From contig CAZMVB010000033.1 of assembly GCA_964569795.1 (NCBI GenBank), positions 1-43,856 of the forward strand: 43,856 nt of DNA, read 5' to 3'. Position numbers and translations under genes: made by a program. Positions within the stretch are counted from its first letter, which is position 1; the number at the start of each line of letters is the position of its first letter. Below are positions 14,458 to 22,799 of the stretch, piece after piece. The notes beneath the pieces are model-generated. The model did no database searches. It was not told the origin of the DNA and was given only the letters and a program-made list of their open reading frames with translations. The stretch is from JAHJDS01 sp964569795 (GTDB lineage: Bacteria; Desulfobacterota; Desulfarculia; Desulfarculales; JAHJDS01).

Positions 14458-14913
14458 CTATCGCCCTCCTCTACCAACCGCCGCCGGCGAGCCGGCCCGG
14501 GCCCAGGACCATCCCAGGCCGGTCTTGCGGGTAACCACCACCAGAACCGCCCGCTGCCGGCCAAACCACTTGGCGTAGCGCCGGTCCCAAAAAAAGAGAT
14601 CGGCTCTCCGGCGCCAGCGGCGGGCCATGGTGTCATTGATCACCCGGAAACCGACGCCGGTGATGAAGACCAGGTCGCCGCAACGGACATTGAGCAGACG
14701 AAACAGATCCCGACTCAAAGCCACCGTCCGGCACTGCACCCAGCCGCACTTGGCGTAGAACGGCGTCGAGTCCGTCTCGGCCCGAGTGGGCGAGTAGGCC
14801 GTGACCGTCACCTTGACGACGTCCTGGCCGCCCCAGGCCCGGCCGACGCCGAAACCCACCACCAGGGCCACGGCGATCCAGAAATAGACCAAGATCAACT
14901 GACGCCAGGTCAT
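14458..14913 (-). CDS. 3D-domain protein with N-terminal membrane anchor
   Basis: 151 residues. Residues 6-26 form a hydrophobic signal or anchor segment (ILVYFWIAVALVVGFGV). The rest is a 3D domain with its three aspartates: ETDSTP, NDTM and ADLFF, around a double-psi barrel, as in MltA/YocH-type peptidoglycan lytic enzymes. The protein is probably exported. It could take part in entry, lysis or cell-wall exclusion; it stands alone without other lysis genes nearby. Confidence 0.78.
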   Translation of the reverse strand: MTWRQLILVYFWIAVALVVGFGVGRAWGGQDVVKVTVTAYSPTRAETDSTPFYAKCGWVQCRTVALSRDLFRLLNVRCGDLVFITGVGFRVINDTMARRWRRRADLFFWDRRYAKWFGRQRAVLVVVTRKTGLGWSWARAGSPAAVGRGGR

Positions 14914-14923
14914 AGCCCCCTCG

Positions 14924-15121
14924 TCACGCCGCCCTGTCCGCCGCCAGCTGATGTCGCCCGATCAACACCCGACGGGCAGAGTCGGCCAGGCGTCCGTACA
15001 AGCCGCCGGCGGTGTCCCACTTTCGGACCATCCACCGCAAATAGTCCGAGGGCATCTCTCGAACCTCGTGTCCGGCGTAGTAGCCGTGCGGATAGACCAT
15101 GTCTTCGCTCACCTCGGCCAT
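14924..15121 (-). CDS. DUF3820-like small protein
   Basis: 65 residues from ATG 15121, GGGAG six bases upstream. The core YYAGHEVREMPSDYLRWMV matches the DUF3820 pattern (Gly, then Pro, Tyr, Leu, Trp), found in short phage proteins and exonuclease tails. The overlapping frame starting at 15134 is rejected. Function unknown. Confidence 0.68.
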   Translation of the reverse strand: MAEVSEDMVYPHGYYAGHEVREMPSDYLRWMVRKWDTAGGLYGRLADSARRVLIGRHQLAADRAA

Positions 15122-15143
15122 GACAAACTCCCACTGAAACGTC

Positions 15144-15650
15144 TCAGGCCGCCTTCGCGGGTTTCTTCTTGGCCGGCTTGGCCTGGTCGGCCTCCTTGTT
15201 CACCCGCCGCCAGACGGTCTGGCCCGCTTCGTCCCGGTCCATCCGGACCGCCACGTTCGGCGGCACCTCGGACGACGAGGCCCAGACGTCCGTGGCTTCT
15301 TGGGCCTCGGCGAACTTCATCGCCCCTTGCCGGTCCTCGTCGGTCAAGGGCTCCGGGCCCCTGACCGAGTCGCCCGTGTCCAGCCGGACCAGGCGCTTCA
15401 CGCCCCGGCCGTAGTCGAATTTCCAGACGCAGTCGACCGGCCGGTCCTCGGCGCCGCGGCGGTGGCGCTTGGCCAGGTCCTTCAGCTCGGCGTCCAATTC
15501 CTTCAGCTGGTCGTTGAACTCCTTGTTGGCCGCGGCCTTCTCGGCCTCGACCTGGGCGATCTCCTGGACCTTGGCCGCCAGTTGACGGCCCAGGCGCAGC
15601 ATCTGATCGTCGGTCAGCTTGACCGGCAGTTCCATGACCTCTTTCTGCAT
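15144..15650 (-). CDS. Phage protein with coiled coil, unknown function
   Basis: 168 residues from ATG 15650 (GAGGG six to ten bases upstream). Residues 15-65 are a charged helix predicted to be a coiled coil (VEAEKAAANKEFNDQLKELD), followed by a small strand-rich part (CVWKFDYGRGVKRLVRLDTGD) and a Lys/Ala/Pro-rich tail. It lies immediately after the DnaC-like gene, where phages often carry a replication accessory, but no function can be assigned. Confidence 0.68.
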   Translation of the reverse strand: MQKEVMELPVKLTDDQMLRLGRQLAAKVQEIAQVEAEKAAANKEFNDQLKELDAELKDLAKRHRRGAEDRPVDCVWKFDYGRGVKRLVRLDTGDSVRGPEPLTDEDRQGAMKFAEAQEATDVWASSSEVPPNVAVRMDRDEAGQTVWRRVNKEADQAKPAKKKPAKAA

Positions 15651-15687
15651 CAGTTCCCTCCGTTGTCGCCCAGGCATTAGCCCGGCA

Positions 15688-16461
15688 TCATGTCTCGTTT
15701 CTCCGGTCCCGGCCGTTCAGGGGCACCTCGGGGCAAAGGGCCTTGAGCCTTGAGTCGATCGCCCCGGCCAGCTCCCAGTCCACGGCCGCGATCCGCTCGA
15801 TCATCTTCGTCCGCCGGACGTTGGCCGTGATGATCGTCAGCCGGCCGGCCGACCACCGGCCGTTCAGGATCAGGAACAGGCCCCGGCAGACCCACTCGCT
15901 GAGCTTGACCTTGTCCAGGTCGTCGAAGACCAGCAGCGGCGTCTCGATGTACCGTCTGAACACGTCCAGGGCGGTCTCGTCCCGATCCCGGCCGAAGGTG
16001 CTGTTCAGCTCGAGGAAAAACATCGGGGCCTCGACGAACAGCCCGGAGCCGGTTTTTAGTAACGACTCCCTGAGGTGGGCCGCGGCCAGGTAGGTCTTGC
16101 CGCAGCCCCAGGGGCCCCAGCCGTACCAGCCCCGGCCGTAGGGGACCGGGACCTTGGTCCAGTCGGCCAGTCTCGCCGTGCGGAAGATAGGCGGCACCCC
16201 GGCCTCGGCCATCAGGTCTAGGATCCGTTCCCGCCGGCGGGCCATGGCCTGTTCCCGGGCCAGGGCCTCGGCCTTGGCCTGCGCCTTCTCTCGGGCGGCT
16301 TCCTCGGCCGCGGCGTGTTCCGGGCACAGCCGGGCGTAATATTTCCGGCCGCCGATGATGCCGATCACCCTGGTCGGCGCCCCGCACTCCCGGCACCGGT
16401 CACGTTCGGGCCCGGCCATGTCAGCCATCGCCTGTGCCACCGTCGCGCCTATGTGATCCAT
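15688..16461 (-). CDS. DnaC-like helicase-loader ATPase
   Basis: 257 residues from ATG 16461 with an ideal GGAGG. The N-terminus has a zinc pair (CRECGAP ... CPEH) and a long Ala/Glu/Arg-rich helix. The AAA+ core follows: Walker A GPWGCGKT near residue 118, Walker B LLVFDDLDK near residue 175, and sensor I IITANVRR near residue 205. It is of DnaC/IstB type and, next to a replication initiator with an iteron-bearing gene, most likely loads the host replicative helicase at the phage origin. Confidence 0.9.
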   Translation of the reverse strand: MDHIGATVAQAMADMAGPERDRCRECGAPTRVIGIIGGRKYYARLCPEHAAAEEAAREKAQAKAEALAREQAMARRRERILDLMAEAGVPPIFRTARLADWTKVPVPYGRGWYGWGPWGCGKTYLAAAHLRESLLKTGSGLFVEAPMFFLELNSTFGRDRDETALDVFRRYIETPLLVFDDLDKVKLSEWVCRGLFLILNGRWSAGRLTIITANVRRTKMIERIAAVDWELAGAIDSRLKALCPEVPLNGRDRRNET

Positions 16462-16473
16462 CCGAGCCTCCTG

Positions 16474-17475
16474 TCACCCCATCTCGACCGCACCTTCGCC
16501 TACTGGGAAATTTTCGTGATCCGGGCTGGCCCGGGCCCGGGGTGCTTCCGGGTCGTGATAGGTCCAGTGGGCCTTCTGGCCCCAGAAGTTGGCCAGCTTG
16601 TAGCGCCAGGCGTCGGGTCGCCCCTGCCGCCGGCGCCGGTACTCGGCGATGTAACCGTCCGCCGCGGCTTTGAACCGGTCCACGGTCAGTCCCAGGGCCT
16701 GGTCTTCGGTCAGGTCCGGGTTTTTTGTCCGGGCGGCCCGGGCCTCTTCGGTCAGCCGGTCGATGATCGAGTTCAGGGTCCGGTGCTTGACCTTCTGGCC
16801 GGAGGCGGTCTCCGCGTTGGGGACCTCGAAGGCGTCCGACAGGGCGCAGTGGTCGTAGACCTCGGCCGCGGCCCGGGTCACTTCGGGCGGGGTCCTGGAC
16901 TTCTTCGGGGGCGGATTTGCCGGACCGGGAAAAAGCGAGGGGGGGGCGGCACCGTCAGGCGCCCCTCTTCTTGGATCTGGTTCTGGTTCAGGATCTGGTT
17001 CAGGATCTGGAGAACGAGTCCCTGTCGAGGGGCTATCGGATAGGCTATCGAATAGGGTATTAGATAGGGTATCCAACCCGTAGTAATCACAAAACTCTTT
17101 GACGATGCTGCATTTGGGCAGGCCGATGAGGACGTTTTCGACCGCCTTCCGCTGTTTGGGGTTGTTGAGACTAAAGCCAGGCTCGAATCTCAGGCCATTT
17201 CTGACCCAAACGATACCCTCTCGATAGACTATCCAGGGGCTATCTATTGGGGTATTGCATAGGGTATCGAGAGCGCTTTTCACCCGGGCGGGACTCAAGC
17301 CGGCGAGTTCGGCCAGGATCGGCTCATAAAGGCGGTAGATCGAAGCGATATTGTTCTGAGGGCAGAGTCGCAAAGTCAGCAGGACCAGCCGGGCATCCGC
17401 CGACAGACTCAGAAACTCTTTCGTCTCGAACATCACTGTAAAGACCGCTCGGTACTTCCCGCGTGCATTGCTCAC
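16474..17475 (-). CDS. Replication initiator/organiser (DnaD or lambda O-like)
   Basis: 333 residues. The N-terminal ~110 are a winged-helix region (LSADARLVLLTLRL, LAGLSPARVKSALDTL). A linker follows that is coded by repeated DNA, then an Asp/Pro/Glu-rich part (PDPEPDPEPEPDP), and a C-terminal helical domain ending with ANFWGQKAHW, as in phage replication proteins. Start is GTG 17475; its ribosome binding site is poor. The gene sits directly upstream of the DnaC-like gene. Two groups of 12-bp repeats within it suggest that the origin lies inside the gene, as in lambda O. Confidence 0.8.
   Translation of the reverse strand: MSNARGKYRAVFTVMFETKEFLSLSADARLVLLTLRLCPQNNIASIYRLYEPILAELAGLSPARVKSALDTLCNTPIDSPWIVYREGIVWVRNGLRFEPGFSLNNPKQRKAVENVLIGLPKCSIVKEFCDYYGLDTLSNTLFDSLSDSPSTGTRSPDPEPDPEPEPDPRRGAPDGAAPPSLFPGPANPPPKKSRTPPEVTRAAAEVYDHCALSDAFEVPNAETASGQKVKHRTLNSIIDRLTEEARAARTKNPDLTEDQALGLTVDRFKAAADGYIAEYRRRRQGRPDAWRYKLANFWGQKAHWTYHDPEAPRARASPDHENFPVGEGAVEMG
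17031..17078. repeat. Four 12-bp iterons inside the initiator gene (putative origin)
   Basis: 17031-17042, 17043-17054, 17055-17066 and 17067-17078 are successive 12-bp units on the pattern GG(C/G)TATnnnATA. They code for the linker of the initiator, but the DNA similarity exceeds what the protein needs. An origin of replication bound by the initiator is the natural reading. Confidence 0.72.
17238..17273. repeat. Second iteron group in the initiator gene
   Basis: Three further units, 17238-17249, 17250-17261 and 17262-17273, have the same GG(C/G)TAT core and the same 12-bp period. Just to the left, CGATACCC (17211-17218) and CTATCC (17229-17234) are related copies. The sequence between the groups lacks the period. 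Confidence 0.65.
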
Positions 17476-17496
17476 TGGTCGCCCACTTCCCGATTC

Positions 17497-17991
17497 TTAA
17501 CCGCAGTTAAAGGCCCCGGTGGCTGCCGGCCGGTAGATCAGTCTGTGCCAGGCCCTCGGACTTCTCCGGATCAGGCTGTTTCCGGCGAGCCGAAAATGGC
17601 CCTGGTATTCCTCGATCTCGCCGGTGGCCCGGGCCAGCCGGGCCCACAGCCTCGAGGGCATCATGGCCGTGCCCAGCTTGTCGGCCGCATACAACCAGGA
17701 GCGCTCGATCCCGGCCGCATTGCACCAGGCCCCGGAGTGGCCCTCGATCTGCCGGGCCAGGCGTTTAAAGCCCAGGATGCGCAGGACCCGGGCCGGGCGC
17801 CGGGAGTGATGCAGGCCCTCTGGTCCCTCGACGTCTTTCAGTCCCCAGTAGCCCCAGTCGTGGATGATGATCGCCACCAGGTCGCCCGGGCCCGGCCGGC
17901 CGTAAAGCCGCCGCCAGGCCCGGGCCACGTAGATCGGATGCAGGATGAACTGGTGACAGCCGAACAGGAGCGTTGCCGTGCCTCGTCTCAA
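17497..17991 (-). CDS. HD-domain-like phage phosphohydrolase
   Basis: 164 residues from TTG 17991, which overlaps the previous stop (TTGA) and has GAGGGGG upstream. Histidines in HQFILHPIYVARAW, the HD in VAIIIHDWGYWG, and a later EGHSG fit an HD-type metal site of a conserved phage family. Substrate is unknown; nucleotides are likely. It does not resemble the YfbR-like dATP triphosphohydrolase DatZ. Confidence 0.7.
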   Translation of the reverse strand: MRRGTATLLFGCHQFILHPIYVARAWRRLYGRPGPGDLVAIIIHDWGYWGLKDVEGPEGLHHSRRPARVLRILGFKRLARQIEGHSGAWCNAAGIERSWLYAADKLGTAMMPSRLWARLARATGEIEEYQGHFRLAGNSLIRRSPRAWHRLIYRPAATGAFNCG

Positions 17992-18371
17992 ACCACTTCC
18001 CCCTCGGTGCAGATCTCGATCACTCGCTTGCACGTGGCCAGGTCGAACATGGCGATGTGGCAGTCGTCGCCATCGATATCGAGCTTCCAGGCCAGCCAGT
18101 TGTAGGCCTCGTCCCGGCCCCAGCCCCGGCCCAGCCAGTAGGCGTCAAAGGCCTGGTGGGCCTCCTTGCGGGCCTGCCTGGTCTCCTTGTTGGCCGGGAT
18201 CCCCATGGGTGTCCCGTCCGGATGGGCGCCGTGAACGCCGGAACACTCCGGCCAGTTCGAGCACCCGTAGAACTTGCGGGGATCGCCGTTGTGGTAGGTG
18301 AGCCTCCTGGTTTCCCGAAGGACCATCGGCGCCCCGCAGTCCGGACAGATGACTTCATCAGGGCCGCTCAT
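17988..18371 (-). CDS. DUF3268 zinc-finger protein
   Basis: 127 residues. The N-terminal half is a topoisomerase-type C4 zinc finger (CPDCGAPM ... FYGCSNWPEC), then HPDGTPMGIPANKETRQAR and a helix, the pattern of phage DUF3268. Probably binds ssDNA. Its ATG shares one base with the SSB stop (TGATG), so the two are coupled. Confidence 0.85.
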   Translation of the reverse strand: MSGPDEVICPDCGAPMVLRETRRLTYHNGDPRKFYGCSNWPECSGVHGAHPDGTPMGIPANKETRQARKEAHQAFDAYWLGRGWGRDEAYNWLAWKLDIDGDDCHIAMFDLATCKRVIEICTEGEVV

Positions 18372-18817
18372 CAGAACGGAATATCGTCGTCAGGAGGTTG
18401 CGCGCCTGAAGGCGGCGGCGAGGACTGACGACCGCCGCCCCGAGTCCCGCCGCCGGACCGGCCGCGGCCGGCGCCGTTGCCATCCTGCTGGCTGCCCAGC
18501 ATCTGCATCACCTGGCCCACCACCTCGGTGGTGTAGCGGTCCGTGCCGTCCTCGGCCTGCCACTTCCGGGTCTGGAGGCGGCCCTCGACGTACACCTGCT
18601 TGCCCTTGTGCAGGTATTCGCCGCAGACCTCGGCCAGCCGGCCGAAAAAGATTACCTGATGCCACTCGGTTTTCTCCTCCCACTCGCCGTCCTTGTTCTT
18701 GAACCGCTCGCTGGTGGCCAGGGAAAACCGGGCGATAGCCGTGCCGCCCTGGGTGTAGCGAATCTCAGGGTCCTTGCCCAGGTTGCCGACCAGAATGACT
18801 TTATTCACGCCCGCCAT
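18371..18817 (-). CDS. ssb: Single-stranded DNA-binding protein
   Basis: 148 residues. Residues 1-107 are the OB-fold (VNKVILVGNLGKDPEIRYT, FKNKDGEWEEKTEWHQV, YVEGRLQTRKW), followed by a Gly/Arg-rich linker and the acidic tip DDDIPF that recruits partner proteins. It coats ssDNA during phage replication and recombination. GAGGT lies eight bases upstream of the ATG. It follows the SMC-like gene by one base. Confidence 0.97.
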   Translation of the reverse strand: MAGVNKVILVGNLGKDPEIRYTQGGTAIARFSLATSERFKNKDGEWEEKTEWHQVIFFGRLAEVCGEYLHKGKQVYVEGRLQTRKWQAEDGTDRYTTEVVGQVMQMLGSQQDGNGAGRGRSGGGTRGGGRQSSPPPSGAQPPDDDIPF

Positions 18818-18818
18818 A

Positions 18819-20306
18819 TCAGCCGACCTCCCCGACCAGGCTCACCCGGCCGTCTTCCACGTGAAAGGCCCCCGGGGACGGCTGATCGGTCACCCGGGTG
18901 ACCAGGTACTGGAAGCCGTCCGTCTCCGACTCGGCCTCGGCCACCAGGGCGGCGAAGCTCCCGGCGTCCAGGGACTCGGCCCGATCGACCAGGATCACCT
19001 TCAGGTCGCCGGCCAGGCTCTTGGCCAGGGCCAGGGACACCTTCATCTGCTCGCTGGTCGAGAGCTGGTCCAGGTCCTTGCCGTCCACGGTGATCCGGTC
19101 CTCGCTCAAGGCCAGGCCCGGGACCGGAAACTCGAGGGTGGCCATGACCTGTCTGGGGAGATCCTCGGCGTAGGCCCTGACCTTGTGGTCCAGTTCGGCC
19201 ACGGCCTTCTCTGCGGCCGCGACTTCTGCCTCGGCCTGGTCGGCGGCGCTCTTGGCCGTGCGCCACCGGGCCCACTTCCGGGCCGTCTCGATCCGGGTCT
19301 TGAGCTGGGCGTTGTATCGCCTCATCTCCTCGACCTGGGCGGCGGTGACCTTGGGCTCGGGGATCTCGCCCAGTTCGCGTTTGGCCTCGGCCAGCTCGTC
19401 TATCTTTTCGGTGACCGCCCGGTTGACGTCCCACATCGACTCCAGGCGGGCCTCGGCCTCCTCCAGCTGACGGCGAAGGTCGTTCACCTTGGCATCCTGG
19501 GCGCTTAACTCGTCCTCGCCGTAGGCCACGGCGTCTCCCAGGTCTCGCTCGATTTCATCGACCTTGGCCTGGAGCCTTTGCCGCCGCTCATCGTTCTCCG
19601 CCTCGTACTCGAGGGCGGCCTCGGCCCGGGCCAGCGCCGGGCCCCGCTCGGCCATCTCGCCCTCGACCGCGGCCAGGTGTTCCTCCATTCCGTCCGGCTC
19701 CGGGCCGACCCGGGGGGCGACGCTGTTGTGATGGGCCCTGGCCTGCTTGAGTCGGTGGTTGGCCTCGGTCCGCGCCGAGTAGGCCGCAACCCTCAACCGG
19801 TCCAGGACGTCCAGGGCGTGACCCGAGGTGTCTTCCACCAGGTCGCCGGTCGCCTCGGCGATCTTCGCGGCCGAGATGGTCGCCGGCACCGCCTGGAGCA
19901 GATACCGCCGCCGTTCGTTGGCCGGCAGGAGCAGGAACTGGACCGGGTTGAACACAGTCGGACCCAGCAGCCGGTCCAGAAAGGTCTGGGGGCTGGCCGG
20001 CCGCATCCCGTCGCCGGTGGTGATCCGGGGCGGCTGGCGCTTGCTGCCCCGGATGAACGACCGCTGGATGGTCGTGTCGTCGCTCAGCCGGACCAGGACC
20101 TGCGCCCGGTCGGCCTCGAGGTTGATCACCTCGGCGCCGGCGCCCTTGAACGCGGCCACCACCGCCTTGAGACAGGCCGTCTTGCCCTGCCCGTTCTTTC
20201 CTTCGATCCGGGTTACCTTGCCCGGGGCGATCTGCGCTTCCCGTATGGACAGAAAGTCCTGGATCTCCAGCGCCGCCACGTGGAGTCCCTTGCCGTTATG
20301 GCTCAT
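18819..20306 (-). CDS. SMC/RecF-like ATPase
   Basis: 495 residues. Walker A is GKNGQGKT near residue 37; then a long coiled-coil region (about 180-370); then an ABC signature (LSTSEQMKVSLALAKSLAG) and Walker B (VILVDRAESLD) near the C-terminus, so both ATPase halves are present. It resembles short phage SMC/RecN/Rad50-type proteins. Beside the Sak4-like ATPase, a Cas4-like nuclease and SSB it probably belongs to a recombination/replication machine, perhaps as the Rad50-like part. The ATG has GGAGGGA upstream. Confidence 0.9.
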   Translation of the reverse strand: MSHNGKGLHVAALEIQDFLSIREAQIAPGKVTRIEGKNGQGKTACLKAVVAAFKGAGAEVINLEADRAQVLVRLSDDTTIQRSFIRGSKRQPPRITTGDGMRPASPQTFLDRLLGPTVFNPVQFLLLPANERRRYLLQAVPATISAAKIAEATGDLVEDTSGHALDVLDRLRVAAYSARTEANHRLKQARAHHNSVAPRVGPEPDGMEEHLAAVEGEMAERGPALARAEAALEYEAENDERRQRLQAKVDEIERDLGDAVAYGEDELSAQDAKVNDLRRQLEEAEARLESMWDVNRAVTEKIDELAEAKRELGEIPEPKVTAAQVEEMRRYNAQLKTRIETARKWARWRTAKSAADQAEAEVAAAEKAVAELDHKVRAYAEDLPRQVMATLEFPVPGLALSEDRITVDGKDLDQLSTSEQMKVSLALAKSLAGDLKVILVDRAESLDAGSFAALVAEAESETDGFQYLVTRVTDQPSPGAFHVEDGRVSLVGEVG

Positions 20307-20335
20307 CTGTGTCCCTCCAAAATGCCGTCAGAGGC

Positions 20336-21397
20336 TCAGGCCGCCTTGGACTCGCTGCCCGCGGCCAGGTTTTCCAGGAAGACTTTCCCCATGATCTTTT
20401 CCTCGGCGGCCTTGATCAGGCTCAGGGCCGCGGACTCGGTCAGATGCTCGACACCCTTGGCCGGCAAACGTTTGATTTTCACCAGCCAGTCCAGGACCTG
20501 CCCCAACTCGATCGGGCGTCCGGCCGACTGCTCGGCCGGTTCGGCCACGTGCTGGATCAGTGCCTTTTCCAGGCGGTCGATGGTCTCCGGAGAGGCCTGG
20601 ACCGGGGACGGCTCCGCTTGGCGTCCGCTGGAGAACGAAGGCTCGGACGGAGCCGCTTCTTGGCCGGTAGTCCGGGTGGTCTCCGGAGCCTCCGGCTGTG
20701 CGGCCGGCTCGGCCCCCGAGTCAAGCCAGGCCGCCAGGCGTCGCCCGGCCTCGGTGTCGATCAACACCGGCTCGTCCTGGAACTGCCTGGTCCGGTCCTT
20801 GGTCGCCGTGGCCACGTGGCCGTCCACGCTCAGGTCGAAGACCAGGTCAAACTCGTAGTCCATGCCCTCCCGCTGGATCGGGGCCTGGCCGATCTTGACC
20901 GGGGCCATCTTCCCTTTCTTGTTCTCCTGGACCTCGTAAACGGTCTTGGTCCGCATCGTCACCAGGATGTGGCACTGGCACTGCAGCACGGCGTCCACCA
21001 GCTGGTTGTGCATGGGGGTCACTTCCCGCCAGGCGGTGAAGTCGTTGTTGCCGCCGACCTTGGAGCGCCGATCCTTGATGTCCAGAATTCCACCGGTCCC
21101 GGCCCAGGCGTGGGTCAGGGAGTCGATGATGATCACGTCATACCCGGCCGCCTCGGCCTCCTTGATCAGCGACATGTAGCGCTGGGGCGAAAACGGCGGC
21201 TTGAGAATGGCCACGTCGAAGTCGCCCAGGTCCGAGTAGAGTTCGGCGCTGGAGTGCTCGGTGTCGATGACCGCCACCCGGCCGCCCAGGCCAAAGGCGA
21301 ACAGCAGCGCCGAGTAGGTCTTGCCGGACCCGGCCGGGCCGTCGAATCCGACCCGGGCCTTTTTCTTTTTCCTTTCCGCTTTTACGAACGAACTCAC
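20336..21397 (-). CDS. Sak4-like RecA-fold ATPase (AAA_24)
   Basis: 353 residues. A basic N-terminus precedes Walker A GPAGSGKT (about residue 20) and Walker B VIIIDSLTHAW (about residue 88), with a QCQCHILVTMR motif after it, typical of the AAA_24/Sak4 phage recombinase family related to RecA. A Pro/Glu/Ala-rich linker (about 230-280) leads to a helical C-terminal region. Start GTG 21397, with AAGGAGGG upstream, overlaps the nuclease gene (GTGA). Confidence 0.88.
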   Translation of the reverse strand: MSSFVKAERKKKKARVGFDGPAGSGKTYSALLFAFGLGGRVAVIDTEHSSAELYSDLGDFDVAILKPPFSPQRYMSLIKEAEAAGYDVIIIDSLTHAWAGTGGILDIKDRRSKVGGNNDFTAWREVTPMHNQLVDAVLQCQCHILVTMRTKTVYEVQENKKGKMAPVKIGQAPIQREGMDYEFDLVFDLSVDGHVATATKDRTRQFQDEPVLIDTEAGRRLAAWLDSGAEPAAQPEAPETTRTTGQEAAPSEPSFSSGRQAEPSPVQASPETIDRLEKALIQHVAEPAEQSAGRPIELGQVLDWLVKIKRLPAKGVEHLTESAALSLIKAAEEKIMGKVFLENLAAGSESKAA

Positions 21398-22434
21398 GAT
21401 GTCCCTCCTTGTTCTTTCGCCGGCGTCCAGCGGAGCGACCAGAACGGGTTGCCCGGCTTGATCGCGGCCTGATAGATGTCCGCCGGTATCAAATCCTTGT
21501 CGAGCGTGCTCCGGCCCTTGTTGTGAACCAGGGTTGCCGTCCCGGCCGCGCCTACCGCCTTTTTGGCCTCCTGGGCGGCGACGTGCAGCTGCAGCTTCTG
21601 GCCGAGCTCTTTGGCCCTCTGTTCCGCCTCCTTGGCCTCAGCCTTGGCCAGCCCGAATTCAAACAGCATGGCCTCGATCTCCGGGTCGTCGGCCGCGGTC
21701 AGGACCTTGTCACCGGCCGGCTCGATCCGCTCCTCGCAGACCTGGCCATAGGAGCACCAGGTGCACTTGGGGTTCGGATCGGCCGGGGGAAGCTCGCCGG
21801 CCTGGACCGCCGCGGCGATCCGGGCGTGCTTGTCCAGGATCAGTTCCACCCGGCGCTGATCGGCCTCGACCACCTGGAAACTGACCCGCTCGTCCCGGAC
21901 GATCTTTTCCAGGACCTTCTGGTAGGTCCAATCAGGCACCTGGGCCCCGTTCAGCAGGGCCACCGCCAGGGTGTATAGCGGGTGGTCCTTGTCCAAAAGC
22001 ACGAACAGGGTCCGGGGCAGAAAGTCGGCCGCCATGTACACCTGGGACTGGTCGTCATACTCGGGGCAGGCCTCGCGCACCCCGTGAATGACCGCGTCCC
22101 GATACGAGGCGAACCAGCCCATGGTCTTGATCTCGGCCACCAGGCGGTCCCCGTTCCTCGAGGCCTCGCCGTCCCGGTGGCCCTTGAGCAGCCACCAGTC
22201 CGCGCCCTGCAACATGCACTCGAAGTCGTCGGACGATTTCGGGTCGATCACCTCCCAGCCGATCACCCGGGCCAGATCCCGGCCGATCTGCTCCAGGGCA
22301 TGGCCGATCCCGAAGGTGACCATCTGATCCGACGACGGTTGGTCGGCCTGGTAGCCCAGGGCCCGGGCCGCGATCGCCCGCGAGCACACCCCGGCCATCG
22401 AGGCCCGAAAACTGATGACTCCTGAGTCAGACAT
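21394..22434 (-). CDS. Cas4/RecB-like PD-(D/E)XK nuclease
   Basis: 346 residues from ATG 22434 (a TTG at 22443 is also open). The nuclease core has GHRDG, then LVAEIKTMG, the D...ExK pair. A Cys near residue 17 and CTWCSYGQVC (CX2CX5C) near residue 230 make the 4Fe-4S site seen in Cas4 and AddB. The C-terminus is helical. Probably a 5'-3' exonuclease working with the Sak4-like ATPase in DNA recombination. Confidence 0.87.
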   Translation of the reverse strand: MSDSGVISFRASMAGVCSRAIAARALGYQADQPSSDQMVTFGIGHALEQIGRDLARVIGWEVIDPKSSDDFECMLQGADWWLLKGHRDGEASRNGDRLVAEIKTMGWFASYRDAVIHGVREACPEYDDQSQVYMAADFLPRTLFVLLDKDHPLYTLAVALLNGAQVPDWTYQKVLEKIVRDERVSFQVVEADQRRVELILDKHARIAAAVQAGELPPADPNPKCTWCSYGQVCEERIEPAGDKVLTAADDPEIEAMLFEFGLAKAEAKEAEQRAKELGQKLQLHVAAQEAKKAVGAAGTATLVHNKGRSTLDKDLIPADIYQAAIKPGNPFWSLRWTPAKEQGGTS

Positions 22435-22666
22435 ACTCTTCAACCCTTTCCCGGCGGTCCTCGATCAGGATCGTCTGGATGCGTTCGAGCGCCCAATGGA
22501 GTCCCGGCCACTCCGGGTTGAGGCCGTATTCCTCGAGGATCTCTGTGATGCGCTCGATACATCGGCCAGCCTCTTCTTCGGCCCCAACTAGCCAGGCCGG
22601 CGGCTCAGGTGGTCCGAGGCCCTCACATGCCCGGCAATTACAGCGAGAGACGAATCTCAGGTTCAT
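22427..22666 (-). CDS. Small Cys-containing phage protein
   Basis: 79 residues from ATG 22666. The N-terminus has RCNCRACEG, possibly half a zinc site; the rest is helical and acidic (ERITEILEEYGLNPEWPGLHWALERI). It overlaps the preceding small membrane protein gene by 4 bp (ATGA) and the nuclease gene by 8 bp. No family recognised. Confidence 0.62.
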   Translation of the reverse strand: MNLRFVSRCNCRACEGLGPPEPPAWLVGAEEEAGRCIERITEILEEYGLNPEWPGLHWALERIQTILIEDRRERVEEYV

Positions 22667-22782
22667 TGGCCTTTCCCCTTGAAAGCCGCCTTGATCAATT
22701 CCAGGGCACCAAAGACGATCACGCCCAAAACCAGGGCTAGCCAGCATGACCCGGCTGTGACCGTCGTGATGTCACCTGCCAT
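22663..22782 (-). CDS. 39-residue single-pass membrane protein
   Basis: This gene is shorter than most gene callers accept. It begins at ATG 22782, has GGGGGGCGG upstream and ends with ATGA shared with the next gene. One transmembrane helix (CWLALVLGVIVFGALELI) is followed by a basic tail (KAAFKGKGQ), so the C-terminus is likely cytoplasmic. The long open frame upstream in the same phase is not used. Role unknown. Confidence 0.6.
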   Translation of the reverse strand: MAGDITTVTAGSCWLALVLGVIVFGALELIKAAFKGKGQ

Positions 22783-22799
22783 ACCGCCGCCCCCCTTAC

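Noticed and set aside
13544..14578. 344-codon plus-strand frame opposite the DUF5131 gene
   Set aside because: The DUF5131 protein is clear on the minus strand and the plus-strand product is Pro/Arg/Gln-rich without pattern.
16315..17043. Plus-strand frame opposite the replication genes
   Set aside because: Shadow of the DnaC-like and initiator genes; product is repetitive Gly/Pro/Arg without motifs.
17497..17991. HD-domain protein considered as DatZ (dATP triphosphohydrolase)
   Set aside because: The motif order and the HDWGYWG signature belong to a different phage family, not the YfbR-like DatZ.
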